Assembly: GCA_024663395.1 (NCBI GenBank)
Contig: JANFAH010000013.1
Span: 1 to 64,000 of the forward strand
Origin: Pisolithus tinctorius
Taxonomy: Eukaryota; Basidiomycota; Agaricomycetes; Boletales; Pisolithaceae
DNA length: 64,000 nucleotides
Direction: 5' to 3'
Part shown: piece after piece, positions 9,806 to 21,932 of the stretch
Layout: each line of letters starts with the position of its first letter
Position numbering within the stretch: position 1 is the stretch's first letter
Program-made: the position numbers and the translations under genes
The notes under the pieces: model-generated
What the model was told of the DNA's origin: nothing
Databases searched by the model: none
What the model saw: the letters and a program-made list of their open reading frames with translations, nothing else

Positions 9806-10471
9806 TTATCGGGACTCTTGATTTTCGTGTGACTCCATTAACGATGTCGATAATGCCTGAGTAGCGTTATTGATCGTCAATGGCGCAATCTGGCCCTCGA
9901 CATCCTGAATCTCGATGCCAACTGACTGGGACGAATCGATCTGCCCGTCGGATTCCTCCTGCTTCACCTCGTCGATATTCATCACCTGAACAAACCATCG
10001 CGCGCCCTCATCCCACTCCGCCATCTCAGCTTCGCCGAGGGGTGATCTGCCCGCTGCGTTCTTGATATCGATCAGGTCGACGCCGGGTCCGCCGGGATGC
10101 TGAATTAGTTTTTGGGCAATCTGGAGGTGCCGATTGAGTGCGGCCCAATGAAGTGGCGTTGAACCTGCGTGGTTCTGTTGCGCAAGCAACGGAGTTGGAA
10201 CTAGGGAAAAGAGATATTCGAGGACGTCTAAAAGTGCCTTACGACCGTTGCGGAGCCTGGTACATAACGGTGGGTGAGAAAGCAGCCACTCACCTACGTG
10301 ACCATTTGCACATGTCATGTGGAGAACGGTGTTTCCGTGGTCATCTCGTGCATCGACAAGCGCAGGTGCACCGTGTCTAGCGACAAAATCTTGTACGTTC
10401 TGGAGTTCACCGTATCGACAAGACAGTAAAAGCTCTTCTCGGTCTTCCTGTGAGGCAGCCATGACAACCAT
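9806..10471 (-). CDS. YAR1-like ankyrin-repeat protein
   Basis: Two exons (10471-10294 and 10227-9806) with a 66-bp intron (GTGAGT...TTTTAG) give 600 nt, that is 199 residues. The splice restores an ankyrin helix (GHV|DVLEYLFSLV). Ankyrin repeats run from about residue 30 to 125, with the signatures DDHGNTVLHMTCANGH and NHAGSTPLHWAALNRH. The N-terminus (AASQEDREELLLSCRYGE) and the acidic tail resemble Yar1, the small cytoplasmic/nuclear ankyrin protein that in yeast chaperones ribosomal protein Rps3. A second in-frame ATG nine bases downstream (10462) is an equally good start. The YAR1 assignment rests on size and architecture only; any small ankyrin protein is the alternative. Confidence 0.8.
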   Translation of the reverse strand: MVVMAASQEDREELLLSCRYGELQNVQDFVARHGAPALVDARDDHGNTVLHMTCANGHVGEWLLSHPPLCTRLRNGRKALLDVLEYLFSLVPTPLLAQQNHAGSTPLHWAALNRHLQIAQKLIQHPGGPGVDLIDIKNAAGRSPLGEAEMAEWDEGARWFVQVMNIDEVKQEESDGQIDSSQSVGIEIQDVEGQIAPLTINNATQALSTSLMESHENQESR

Positions 10472-11106
10472 GCAGTACTTGATGTACTTTATCTTTTTTT
10501 AAAATTTTTGGAGGAGGCTAGCCTGTGATTGGCTGGAGGGGCCCGGCCTTCTGCTGCGTATAGTACGACGGCGACGAGGCTGTGTGGCACGGGAACGTTA
10601 TTAGTATGAATATGCACCGATCTCAAAGTTACCCAGTGGTTCACACATAACACCGAGACGCCCACGTGTGCCATGTGCAGCCACGTCATTCATCAATGGA
10701 CCACTAATACTGGTTCCTGATAACGGTCTTCGTGCGTCCTTCGGAACACCAGAACGTTATTGCACTTATCCTCTCTTCTCTGGGATCACAGGTTTTGCTT
10801 AATTGCGGATCAGAGATGGCTAATAATGCCCATCACAATTTTCATATGTCTCTCCCACTGGTATCTTGCACGAACGATTCCGAGCTGTCCTCTTTAAGTC
10901 ATTGCCAACAGGCCGGTTCTCAGGTGCAACCGGGAGTATATTTAGCCTGTGCGCCGTTCACCTCCCGGTGACTGATCATAGTGTCCTCCTACGTGACACT
11001 GTACACTGCGCTCTTGCTATCTTTTGAATAGCTAACTCAGGACACAAATCTTTAAGGCAAATCCGTTTACAAGACCTCACTAACTTCAGTTCTCTCTTCC
11101 TAAACC
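10472..11106. other. Intergenic, divergent promoter region
   Basis: Lies between the divergently transcribed ankyrin gene and the 14-exon membrane-protein gene. No supported gene. Both promoters are presumably here. Confidence 0.5.
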
Positions 11107-13675
11107 ATGACCCACATCGCACCAGCTGTAAGCTTAACATGGGCCATTCTGTCTTTAATGGTGAGATCGAAACTCCATCGCTAGTCTTTAGTCCCGGATT
11201 TGATTCGTGTCGCAGCTTGGATCTTTCCTCGTCTACCACCTATGGTCATTTGATCGGTTCAAATGCCTCAAGTGAGTCGCCTCCTGCTCTTACACCCAAG
11301 ACTCTCGAATGTCGGTCTGCGCAGATGGAATCGCGGTCCACACTCGGGTGCCTTTAAGCGTATCATGACGGTATGTCAATTCCTGACGCTGAACGATGGT
11401 TTAAGCTCACCCACTATGCCACTATCAACACTTAGTACACGTACATATCAAGTGTAACATTGGTGATCACGTTCGCAGTAGGCTTTGCAATAATCAAGTA
11501 TCAGTATGGGTACAGTTTTATTCCCGGGTATGGGAGTGAGTCCTCGTGTGTTATCTCGTGCTCCTGCCACTTAACCTGACCAACCTGCATTTGTCCTTGA
11601 CCTCGCCGCTTCTCCTCGTCTCGAAATCTGATGGATAACCAATTTCTCTTCTGAATTCAATTGTGAACCATATACAACTGCCTTTTATGGCCTTGCAGTT
11701 ATCCCCACCCCATACCAGCTGTGGAGTGAAAGATCACGCAACGCCATATTGCCGCTTTATCTTTGCTTCTCATTCGCATGGAGTTCCGAAATGTACGTAT
11801 GCTTATCCTCTTTTGTATTCACGTGTCTGTGCACACCAAGACGCTGACGATGCTGTTTTGATCGTTACCGCAGGGTAAGCCATCTAGAAGGTATGTTCTG
11901 TTTCATCTTTTCACGCTATCGCATCTTTGGCCATGCGTGCCCTGATCCAAAGCGGAGGAACGGAACATGATTGTTGCGTCGTCATCCGCACCGGTTTATT
12001 GATGCAACTGGCTTACCTCGCCTCATGATAGCACATACTCACATAAGGTCATATATACAGAACTCTGCTTCTGGGTCTTCCTCGTGAAGTCGACGTCGGC
12101 AGAACAAGACTGGTTCCGAACGGTCTACTTCAAAGCATGGGCTATCGGCTCGTGTGTTGCTATCATATACATGCCACTCTTGACGATTTTCACGCGGGAT
12201 GACGTACTGAAGGTGTGTCTTTCGTGGTCCTCAAGAATTACTGTCGTACTGAACGAGAGTGGATTATGTGCTGGATGCGGATAAAAGTGTGAAGCATATA
12301 CGATGCTTTCAGGGAGTATGGGGGATTTTTTCTTGACGATTTGGTTCCTTCCCGTATTATGGACGTTTCCATCGTTTATTGAGAATTTGGTGCGTGTTGC
12401 CAGTCATTCTGCGTGGATGAGATTCTGAAGCGGGCTGACTGCTGGCTCGTCACATAGAAACAGTCCAACGTAGACAAAAATACGTTGATCAGACTGACAA
12501 AATTCCACGAACTAAATGTATGTTGCCAACACCCTTATGCACTTTTCGGGTAAGGAGTTATATCCCCGCAGTGTATTCGCATCGTGTTCCGCTTCTTGTT
12601 CACTATTCCATGTATCATACTCGGTGTCGACGGAGTGCGACCACATCAGCATATTAATGATAAAGTGTAAGGACTTCCGTTCCTTTCTTTCCGCCTTCCC
12701 TACATGGCTGTGCGCGCCGTGTTGCGACGTTGTGGGCCGCGAGACTGATGATAGTGATGCCTTATTAGGTTACCTACAGGTGAGTTCGCCATAATGTGTT
12801 CGGATGGATAGAGGGCGCTGATTTTGGGTGGTGTGAAAGATCTATTGGCTATCGTTGCAGGTATTGGCGTTGTCATGTCGTCTGGAATAACGCTCGTCGT
12901 GCGTCTACTCCTTCCTTCTTTTCTGTTGCTCACCCTTCTCATGCATATCTCCTTCGTGTTGACACCCGGGGCTTCGAATCTGTGCTTCGCACTAACTTCT
13001 AGATATTCTTCCCCCGCTCCATCGAAGGTGAAATGGCCGAGAGGGATGCATCACGTGATCGTAAGCACTCGCGGGCGAACCGTCGGGCAAGATCACAGTT
13101 CATGGCGAGGATGGAGCATGCATTTGTGGGGAACGATGATGTTGTATATATCGCGCCGAGTGTGAAATCGCACGCACCCACGACGGAACTCAATGATTTT
13201 GGTAGGTTTGCGCAGGGTGAGCGTGGCTGGGTGAATAGTCCACCTAGTTATGAGAGGATTGCGGGTAGGGAAGTGGAAGATACTACGGAAGGGCAGCACA
13301 TCTCTCAGCCTCTACATCCTCATCACTATCACCGTCCGTACCATCGCGACAACGAGCCTCGGGAACGGGAACGCGAGCGTTACAGAGAAGATTCCGACAT
13401 GGACGTCTTCGACGTCAAAGTTGTTGGGTCCGGGGTGCTCTTACAGCCGAATCGCCGGACAGAAAGTGGGGACGTCGAGTTTGGCGGTATGATGACGAAT
13501 TCGAGGGGTGCGTTGTTCACGAGACATGGTGTGATGCAAAGGTCAGAAGTCAACCGATTAGTGCATATCTGGAGGTCGCCTATCGGTGAGTCGTGCACCT
13601 TTTTTCGGTTGTTGGTCGGTTAGGGAAACGGAGCGTTAACCTTGGGCTTTTGTAGATCTCGAGCCAGAGTCATAG
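11107..13675 (+). CDS. Conserved fungal seven-span membrane protein, 14 exons
   Basis: Exons: 11107-11160, 11216-11271, 11325-11370, 11436-11535, 11699-11792, 11874-11890, 12061-12212, 12288-12389, 12458-12517, 12572-12666, 12769-12779, 12840-12898, 13003-13585 and 13656-13675. They sum to 1449 nt, a 482-residue protein. About seven hydrophobic segments fill the first 300 residues, for example AVSLTWAILSLM|LGSF, SSVTLVITFAVGFAII and SGITLVIFFPRS. Conserved-looking loops include DRFKCLKWNRGP, MVSHLEELCFWVF and HELN|CIRIVFRFLF, followed by GVDGVRPH. The C-terminal third is polar and probably cytoplasmic, with an R/E-rich stretch (EPREREREREY-like). The shape is receptor-like, but no named family is certain. 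Two micro-exons of 17 and 11 nt are needed to keep the frame. Confidence 0.8.
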
Positions 13676-14015
13676 GATAACGTGCACACAGAGTACAAGG
13701 ACGCGCTATAGTTGTAATATACGTTCCTCAGTCATTAGTATACATAAGCTGCTTTCGTACGCCTCATGTGGGCGTTTTGTTGTCTCCCCAGGGCAGAATA
13801 AAGGTTCGACAAGTACATGGCGTCGAGGCGTGGGAAAAAGGAGTACTCGCCTGCCCTGCAAGTTGCTACGTACTAACTTGTTGGCATTGTAAGTGGTATC
13901 CAACTGGCGAAGCTAGCTGGGTGACGCTCATCCTGCTCAGTGACACTGGTGCACCGCAGGGAAAATCAATCCTACGTGATGTGGTACGTATCGATCCGAT
14001 CGACTCCCTCCAGCG

Positions 14016-14542
14016 ATGTTCATCCCGCCAAGCAAGCATGTCCTCAATGCACAAGTGTCTATACGGGCACCTTGCTGCAAGCAGTGGTTCGACTGCGCGG
14101 AGTGTCACGAGGAGACACAGGACCATCGACTAAAGAGGACGATGGAGATGGTGTTCATATGCAAGAAGTGCAAGAAGGCTTTCAGGAAGGATATGTCGAA
14201 CTACGAGGAGAGCGACGAGTATTGCCCACATTGTGATAATCATTATGTGAGTCGTGCTTTTTTTTTTTTTGACAGAAGTGGTGATGGTGAGTGGTGGTTG
14301 CTCATGCGACGGGTGACCCGGTTCGTGCAGGTGATCGAGGCCAAGACACCTCAGGCCGTAGTCGGCGTAGAAGGCGACGATGCACGTATCGATTCGCGGT
14401 AAGTGGCATATTGCAGAATTCACGCATTGAAACGAACATCCATCTGACCGTTGTTGGTACCGTGTGCAGGATGCTAAAAGATGAGCGGATGAGAGTGGAC
14501 CACCGACCGTCGCTTTTTGACTTCTCAGATTCTCTTGGTTAA
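14016..14542 (+). CDS. CHY-type zinc-finger protein
   Basis: Three exons (14016-14246, 14331-14398, 14470-14542) sum to 372 nt, 123 residues. The protein starts near KHVLNAQVSIR and has zinc-ligand pairs: CC (APCCKQWF), CAEC, CKKC and CPHC (SDEYCPHCDNH). Conserved tails VIEAKTPQAVVGVEGDDARID and RMLKDER follow. This is the small fungal CHY zinc-finger type related to yeast Hot13, which acts on small Tim proteins in the mitochondrial intermembrane space; that role is family knowledge and untested here. A TGA upstream of 14016 limits the start, but a further 5' exon is possible because family members often begin a little earlier. Confidence 0.8.
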
Positions 14543-14911
14543 CTTCACCATGTTTATATCGCACTCTTCAATCCATGATGCGAATTTTGGTTATTCTGTG
14601 CCATTAACGATTACTCACCGATCATGCGGAGAGTCCTGATATTCGTCAACCAGACGCGACGGGAGTCGGGGGGTCAAGACCCTCGTCGATCCATGACGTA
14701 GACAAGGCGAAAATGACGTAGCATGCGTATTTCGTTATTTGCCCGTCTTGGCAACCAGGTTTCCGCCCGCCTGCGTCTACGAATGATTACTCAGGCGGGC
14801 AGACGCACATATATATAACCATGCTCAAGATCAATTTGGACCGTCACTCAGGTCCCCCCGATTACCACCCACTAGTTCATCACACTTGAGATCCCAACAG
14901 ACGTCGCTATT

Positions 14912-15898
14912 ATGGTCAATAAGGCCCTTTCGAGCAATCCGCCCGCGGGGGAGTTCCACATCACGACTCATGCATCAGACTGGCTTTGGGCAGTTTTTGC
15001 GATTATGCTGTTATCCCTCCTCGTCAGCCTTTTCTGGACGGGCCTCGGCCGTCATCGTAACAGGATCCCGTACCAGATTCCAATCGTGGTTCTAACTGTC
15101 TCGACTATCGCGTACTTTTCAATGGCATCGGACCTAGGTTTCGCCGTCATCCTTAATCAGCGCGGCACACGGCAGGTTTGGGTGAGTGGTTGCAGCCATC
15201 GTTGGGGAGGTGTTGTGTCATTCGCTGACGTCATGATTCTTCCCTTGGTAGTATGTGAGGTACATACAGTGGTTCATCAACGCACCTCTTATCCTCCTCG
15301 GCTTGCTCATATTTACGAATATGACCGTATCGGACATCCTCACCACACTTTTCTTCTCGTGGGTTCTTGTCGTAGCCGGTCTGGTTGGAGCCCTCGTGTC
15401 TAGTCAGTACAAGTGGGGTTACTATGCATTCGGGCTAGCCGCGCTATTCTACCTCTGGTGCGTTTCCGTTCTTCGTGCCCTGGGTGACGGTACACAAATA
15501 TTTACGCCATTTGATCTGCACGTAGGTACCGCCTTTTTGCACACTCGTTGCGATATCCCTTCCGCGTCGGCCAGAACGTACGTTCAGGCTACTGGGGTCT
15601 TGGGGCCTACGTCGCCTTCATCTGGACACTCTATCCCATCTGCTGGGGTCTCTCCGAAGGCTCTAACACGATCTCACCCACATCCGAAATGGTGTTCTAT
15701 GGAATTCTAGATATCATTGCGGGGCCCTTGTTCTTATTGTTTTACATCTTACGAGTGTCAACCCTGCAAGCTGCTGACCTTGGGGCTGCAAGTCTGGCTG
15801 CCGCGGATAGAGGAGAGGTCGAACCCAAGGGTCCGGCTCCCGGTACCGCACCTCCTGCGTCCGGAGCTCCCCAGGCCCCAGTGAGTGGGGGCACGTAG
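14912..15898 (+). CDS. Opsin-like membrane protein (HSP30/YRO2 type), no retinal lysine
   Basis: Three exons (14912-15181, 15252-15457, 15526-15898) sum to 849 nt, 282 residues. Seven hydrophobic helices match the microbial-rhodopsin fold. Helix C reads RYIQWFINAPLILLG, so the Asp85 and Asp96 equivalents of bacteriorhodopsin are Gln and Gly. Helix G reads MVFYGILDIIAGPLFLL, keeping the Asp but with Gly in place of the Schiff-base Lys. The protein therefore should not bind retinal covalently or pump protons. It belongs with the plasma-membrane HSP30/MRH1/YRO2 opsin-related proteins, which in yeast respond to heat and acid stress. The C-terminal tail is Ala/Pro/Gly-rich. Typical family length and clean splice sites make the model strong. 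Confidence 0.88.
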
Positions 15899-17011
15899 AT
15901 GCGGGGCGTACGTGAGGCTGTATGTCCTCGGTGTGTAGAAGTTTGTTTTGTTGGAATGGTTATGTTTCGTTTAATGTCACAATTATCTTCTCAATCGCCA
16001 ACTAATTTTCAGTAGTTAACGGTGTTCTTCCCTATATTTCGCGGTTCGGAGCAGACATATTTACGGGTTATGTCTATGTTATTATGCCATTCCTTTTGTC
16101 ATAATTGCCAATGGGTTGAGCGTGTAGATCGATGGCCGGGTGATTAACTCATCGAGTTTAGTAACCGGAGCCACTCGTGATGGGCTGACGTCATGAAGAC
16201 CTAGAAGTTCGACTCCATGGGTTACCCTTGTCCCCCTAACTAATATGGTCATGGTCATTGTTTCCTCATCTGATCCGGTCTACATTGAGCAGGCAGATCA
16301 ACGGTGATCGGAATTGACTCTTTCGGAGAGTCCCCAGTCTGCTATTACTACAGCCTAGATTTAGGCTTGCTGAGATGAAGTGAAGGCAAGATACTGGAAC
16401 CGACAACCGAACATTGGATCATATTTAAGTACTAACCCTGGCCATCATTTGGCGAAGCCTACATCTATACAGTGCCAGCTCAGAAGGGGCTTGTGCAGGG
16501 ATTCAGGAAATCCCTACGCACGTCCACATCCTCCACAGCCTAGATATGGTGCTGAGGAAGGTCACACAGCAATACCCCTCGAAGGGTTGCTCGGGCATTG
16601 CCACATACACGTTATGTTAGAGTAAGGATCACCGTATTTTGGAAGCCGAGCTTACATACGGTAAAACCAACTCATCAATTCCGCCCTCAAGGCCAACATT
16701 GCTTCTTATCTGTGCGAGAGTTGAGTGGTGTCGTGGTGACCGGGCTGCCTAGTGACCACCAGCGCCACCAGTTGGCTAACATATTTACCCCCAGGTACGC
16801 GGATTTGAGTGCACCCTCTTGTTTGTTCGTCACGAAATTAGCTACAACTAGCGTCCGTTGCATCATACGCCATAGGTTGAAGTGCAACAGGCCATCCCAT
16901 TATTTGCAAAATGTACGCCGAGGGGACTACTAGGGATACACTGTCTGCATGAAACCGAATACCCAGAGGCTCATAAGTCAATAGATATTAAAGTGGCCGT
17001 CAAGAGAATCT
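15899..17011. other. Gene-free interval
   Basis: No frame with credible splice structure or recognisable protein on either strand. Only short random frames are present. Confidence 0.45.
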
Positions 17012-17821
17012 TCAAACCTCGGCTTCAGAAATTGCGGAGTCATGCCGAACATCATATCCACCGTCTGGTGACATCGGACCTAGTTTCCTCGGGAGCGGTA
17101 TATCCACTACCTGGGTATCTGAAAATCCAGGTATTTTCCGCTCCATTCCCGACCCACCACCATTATCCATTGATTGGATGATCAGGTTCCGATGGACTCT
17201 GCATGCCATTACACTGGTCAATGACACCGCAGGGCTCGACAAGATAACTTGGAGTGTTGGAGATGCAGGTGACAAACTCAATGCGAAGCGTGTCAAGGTG
17301 ATGCCGATCGTTATCCTGAGCCGACGAACACATCTAGGTAATGATGTGATCGCGAAGGAAGTCGGGTGTGCTTACAAATAGTACTGTTGCCCGCCTTGCA
17401 AGACTGCCCGAGAAAAATGAGGGAGCACTCTGCCACCACGGAACAGTGCCCTCCAGCCTCCTCGTGTTGTGTGAGTAATGAGGATTTTATGCGTGATCGC
17501 GAAGTAGACAAGGGTGTCGAAAAGGACGGGGTCCATAAACGCGATTTCCAACGCAGACGAGCCTCGGCGCCGAATGCAGTGCTTGGTATCGGCAATCTCG
17601 AGAGAGCTGTAATAGACGCCAGCGAATACGGCACAGGACGTGCCGACGCCAACGAGCCAAAGGAAGTTGAAGATATGTTGGAGAACTTTGTTTCCGAAGT
17701 AGACGGCATGGACACGTTTGAGAAAGAGGTATGATGCCGCTGCGGAAGATACCACTTGACAAGTCGCGACGCCCAAAGCTACAGCTCCACAGTGCAAGAC
17801 AGGACCCGCTAAGGATATCAT
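17012..17821 (-). CDS. Conserved multi-spanning membrane protein (5' end incomplete)
   Basis: Two exons are clear on the minus strand: one entering at about 17821 and ending at 17376, and one from 17315 to the stop at 17012-17014. The intron between them (17375-17316, GTAAGC...CTCAG) joins GGQQYYL to ITIGITLTRFALSL in frame. Hydrophobic segments such as CGAVALGVATCQVV and WLVGVGTSCAVFAGVYY, followed by ALLRDGQ-like GRAVLQGGQQYY and then NVMACRV-like VSLTSVMACRVHR, are typical of a large basidiomycete family of uncharacterised membrane proteins. The first exon or exons must lie beyond 17821 (a VMVLLAILLFSMLL stretch near 17900 is a candidate) but were not resolved. Function unknown. Confidence 0.65.
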
Positions 17822-17829
17822 CCGCCGCT

Positions 17830-19860
17830 ATCCGTCAGTTTTTTGCGTTTCGATTGTTGACAAGAGCATACTAAACAATAAGATGGCCAGAAGAACCATG
17901 ACCATCGATGCTGGCCTATAAGAAGTTCAAGAACAGCACTCGAACGGCCAAATTTCTGACCTAGCCACGAAGTAGGCAAACAGTACGACGGATGCTCTGC
18001 CCATCTGCATCAACCTATAATCGCTTGGGATGCTGGATAGGATATCCCATATCAAGGCCTTTGCAAACGGGAGTCAGGTTCGGCAGACTGGCTTTGCATT
18101 CGCTTAACGCACACCCAGAGTCGCCAGAGTCATATTTCTGTTCAGCTCATATTGGCTTGCGATCGAGGGAATGAGATAGTTGAGATAGACGTCAGGATTG
18201 AGAATAGGAGGAGAACTCATCGCAGAGTTGAGCAGAGAAGGCAGTGGATGACCAGTGCACGGAACAGCTCTGATATCTGCGTGATAGGGGGACTCTGGAC
18301 GCCACCAATCTAGTCATTTATATTTCTTCGGCGCTTCGTGAAGCCAGATGTGGAAGGCCAAGCGTGCACGAGCACTCGCTGAAACAGCCCCCACTAGTCT
18401 GATATGGCACAAGCCAGACGAACGGAGCTGGAAACCACAGCATCCTTTACTTTCCCCTGAATTTTCCCGACGATATGAGACTTATAATTGATCTCCAGCC
18501 GCTTAATATGAGCATAGTTTGCCTCGAATATATGCACTCTGAGACAGCGAAGGTGACGTACTGTAAATAGCCTCGCATGGGGTCACTGCCTGTTCACAAG
18601 TACACGAGTCAGCCCACTGAGGACAGACTCCCTCACCATGAAGTGACAAAATTCCCAGAAATGCATGACACTTGCACGGTTCCGAGCTCCCAGTACTGGA
18701 AAGCGGAAGTATTAAGTAGATGCCGGCCAAGCGAACAGCAGAACGCCACTCTTAAGCCAATGATTTCAGGGGTAATAGGGGAGGGACATCGTGCGGCTTT
18801 CGGGGAGTCTTGATCACCGCTCGTAACGATGTTTGATCGTCGGCCAGCATCAAGTCTTTGTGGTCTAGTGCTGTAGTGCCCTCATACCACGTACGCGGGC
18901 CACTGTATGGCAGGTGCTAGCCCGACAAGCATTGGATAGCGGTACTGGCATTACGCTTGGTTTAAGGGTCCTTCACTGTTGCAAACCCCCCGGGCCCAGT
19001 GCTGGAAAATGTAAGGTTTTGGCTTGGAGGGCACCGCAGAACGCCACTCCTAGGCACAAAGCAGTACGCCCAATGGTTTCGGTGGGTGTAGAGAGAAGTG
19101 TGGGAGAACAATCAAGCCTTACGGGGTTGCGTGCGATGGCCATTATGTAAGTTTGACACGACAGTTTCTTGATCCTTGTTGTTTCGCAGGTATTGCCCCA
19201 CCTCAGACACTCACGCAGTGTCAACGCGGCCTCCAAATGACAGACAGCACACCACGTTCGATTCTTGAAGGTCCTGTGATCGGGTTCCACTTTTGATCTG
19301 TTCTCGGGCGCGGCGTCGAGTTCTTCAACATAGTCCGTACAAACGAAACACTCGACCCACTCACAGCGACAAAATCCCACCCTTTCTCTACCACTCTTCC
19401 TCGGTCCTTCCTCGTTCGCTTCGCTTTGGACCGACTGTCAAATTCGCCATGCTTTCGTCTCGTTGGCAATTCTTAAGATACCCTCCAGTTGGGAGTTCTC
19501 TGTACCTTGCAGGCCGATTCTGATAAACCAGAGCCATCCGGATTATCCGCTTGAAACTACGCGGGTCTTGACCCAAGGCTCGACGTCGGACTCCACAATA
19601 GACACTAATTACCAAGTTCGTTGACATCGACGACTGTCGACTCCGCCGCTTTACCTCTGCAGTAGTTGTGGTGGATGACAAGTGGCATCGGAGCTCGGCC
19701 GATCAGAAAAGATTCCAGTATTTTTATGTACTACAACACATCTAACGACTTCAATACATCCGGGGAAGCATAATTCACAACATATTAGTCTAACAAGTTT
19801 CCCACGTCCTATCAGACTTTCGGTACGCGGATGACTGTGAGCAGCAGGTTGATAACCTAG
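17830..19860. other. Gene-poor interval
   Basis: Apart from possible 5' exons of the neighbouring membrane-protein gene near 17.9 kb, no supported gene. A minus-strand frame at 19388-19681 is basic, lacks recognisable features and is not called. Confidence 0.4.
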
Positions 19861-21932
19861 TTAACCGAAAAAGAAATGATTGGAAGGGATCACCAAAAGG
19901 AGTGGGATGCCACATACCACGGCGATAATCCCAGAAATCCACAATGCCTTGCCGAGAGGCGTGGGTTGGAACCGGAAAATCATAGCAAACATGATGCCTC
20001 CGAGGTTCCCTGTACCCCCCACAATGCCACTCTAAAGGTGGTCAGTTGTGCATGTCATAGATCTACATAGCTACACTACTCACCATGAACCCATTGGAAC
20101 CTACAGCAAGGCAGTGTGAGTATGCGTTTTCTTTGACAAGAATGGAGCATTTACAAGGGTTGCAGTGGGGAACCAGGGAGAAGTTGACGCCGTTAGCAGC
20201 TTCACAGGCAATGGAGATCAAAACGAGCAAGACAATTAATATTGTCACTGCATTTCCAGTCAATTTATTGAAGAACCGTCAGGAAGGGAGAACTTACGCG
20301 AAGGGTGTTGATTGTTGTCAATATACAACCCAAGACCAATGGATAATAGTCCCTGTGCAGCACCTAGGAATATCAGAAGGTACTTCTTCCCAGGAACGCC
20401 GAATTTCTGGTATATCAAATCGCCAAAATATCCACCTGACTTTGAAGTCAATAACAGTAGGCTTAATTATAGAACGAACTCGCCTAGTGGACGGGTGAAG
20501 ATGTTCAAGAGACCAAAGATAGATGCAATCTAAAAGGGGGGTCAAAGACGGGCAATGAATGCGTATCGCTACTAACATATCCAGCTTTAGTTTGCCCAAA
20601 ATTGGGCGACTTGTAGAGGGAAAACAATACATTCGCCAGGTTAGCATCGATGGCTAGCTCGTAACCAAAGGTGCTGAAGTATGCAAGTGCGGGCAACCAA
20701 GTCAGAGGTCTAGTGATGACCTTCACTACAAGCGCCCACGTGACTGGCTCGTTCACAGCGAAGTCAAGTTCAGATTCCAATGCTGTCAATGAAGATGGAA
20801 AATATTAGCGTGCGGCAGGTGATAAGGGCAGTCACAAACCGTTCACTGGGGATACGGTAACCTCGACGTCGCCAGAGGCGTCTTTTTTTATAGAATCAAC
20901 CTTATGCTCGAGGGAAACGGGAGGTGGGCCTCCGGCTTTGATTCCTTGTGCGATGGCCTTGTGACGGTCGCTCCACTTGCCGGCGGGGTGATCCGTCCCA
21001 AATACCAGGGTGGCGACCGCAATAGTAAGAAGGAAAGGCACTGGCACTATTGCAAACGCCGCACGCCACGCCACGTGCGGTGTGAGCCCATCTGAAACCA
21101 AGGAGTTATACAGAGATATCATAATGATGAACGTGATTCCGCCGCCAGCATTGCCCCAGCCGCCTGCCAGAGCGTTCGCTAAAATACATGTCAGCCCAAG
21201 TATCATGTACATGAGATAGACTCCAGATACCAGTCCCAACCACATTCTTGTCGAAAAATGCCGTGGTCCAAGCCTGGCATGCCACGAAAGTGCCCCCTAA
21301 AATGCCGATGAAAAAGCGGACAATGTAGAGTCCGTTCGCTGTATGTGCAGTTCCAGCCAAACCAGAAGGAATTGCACCGCATAAAAGCAACCCAGCCATG
21401 ACCTTGCGTGGGCCAAATCCTGGACATGACATTAAAGAAGGACCAAGTGGTACGATGTAAGGACTACAAACGATCAACCAGTGGGCCTGCGATGAACCGC
21501 ACAATAAGCGTAGCGCATAGCGAGACCACGTTGGAGTTTCCTGACAGAAGATGACTATGTGCGGGGCATCGACGGCTGAGCGCACACTTACCGACTTGTG
21601 AAGAGGTCAGATGAAGGTCCTCTTTGATCACGTCCGGAATAAGGGGGGCAAATGCAAACCAAGAAAGGCTAACCACAGAACTTCGTTATTTGCCATGGAT
21701 GAGAGACGTTGAGGGGACTTACAAAGCCACGATGAATCCTAGCCAAGAGCTGGGGTGTAACGGTTGGTAATCGTACTCGTGGGAGGGAACTGAGCACAAC
21801 GGAAACGTACAGATGGAAGTTGACAGAATATTGGTTTCGCAGAGAGAACAGTGGTAAGGAGGAGCACTTCAAATTGGCAGGATTAACAACAACATCCTTG
21901 AAGTTGATTCTGGAGGAAGTCAAGGACGTCAT
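19861..21932 (-). CDS. NRT2-type high-affinity nitrate transporter
   Basis: A major-facilitator protein of the nitrate/nitrite porter family, split by about eleven small introns. Starting from [11 protein letters not shown], the exons rebuild diagnostic stretches in order: [83 protein letters not shown] (the nitrate signature), a central hydrophilic loop with [53 protein letters not shown] and [13 protein letters not shown] (second signature). The stop is at 19861. One intron after TRPLG uses a GC donor (GCGAGT), and one after PLVD uses GTTTGT. The protein imports nitrate at the plasma membrane. No nitrate or nitrite reductase gene is adjacent, so no assimilation cluster is visible here. Confidence 0.92.
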
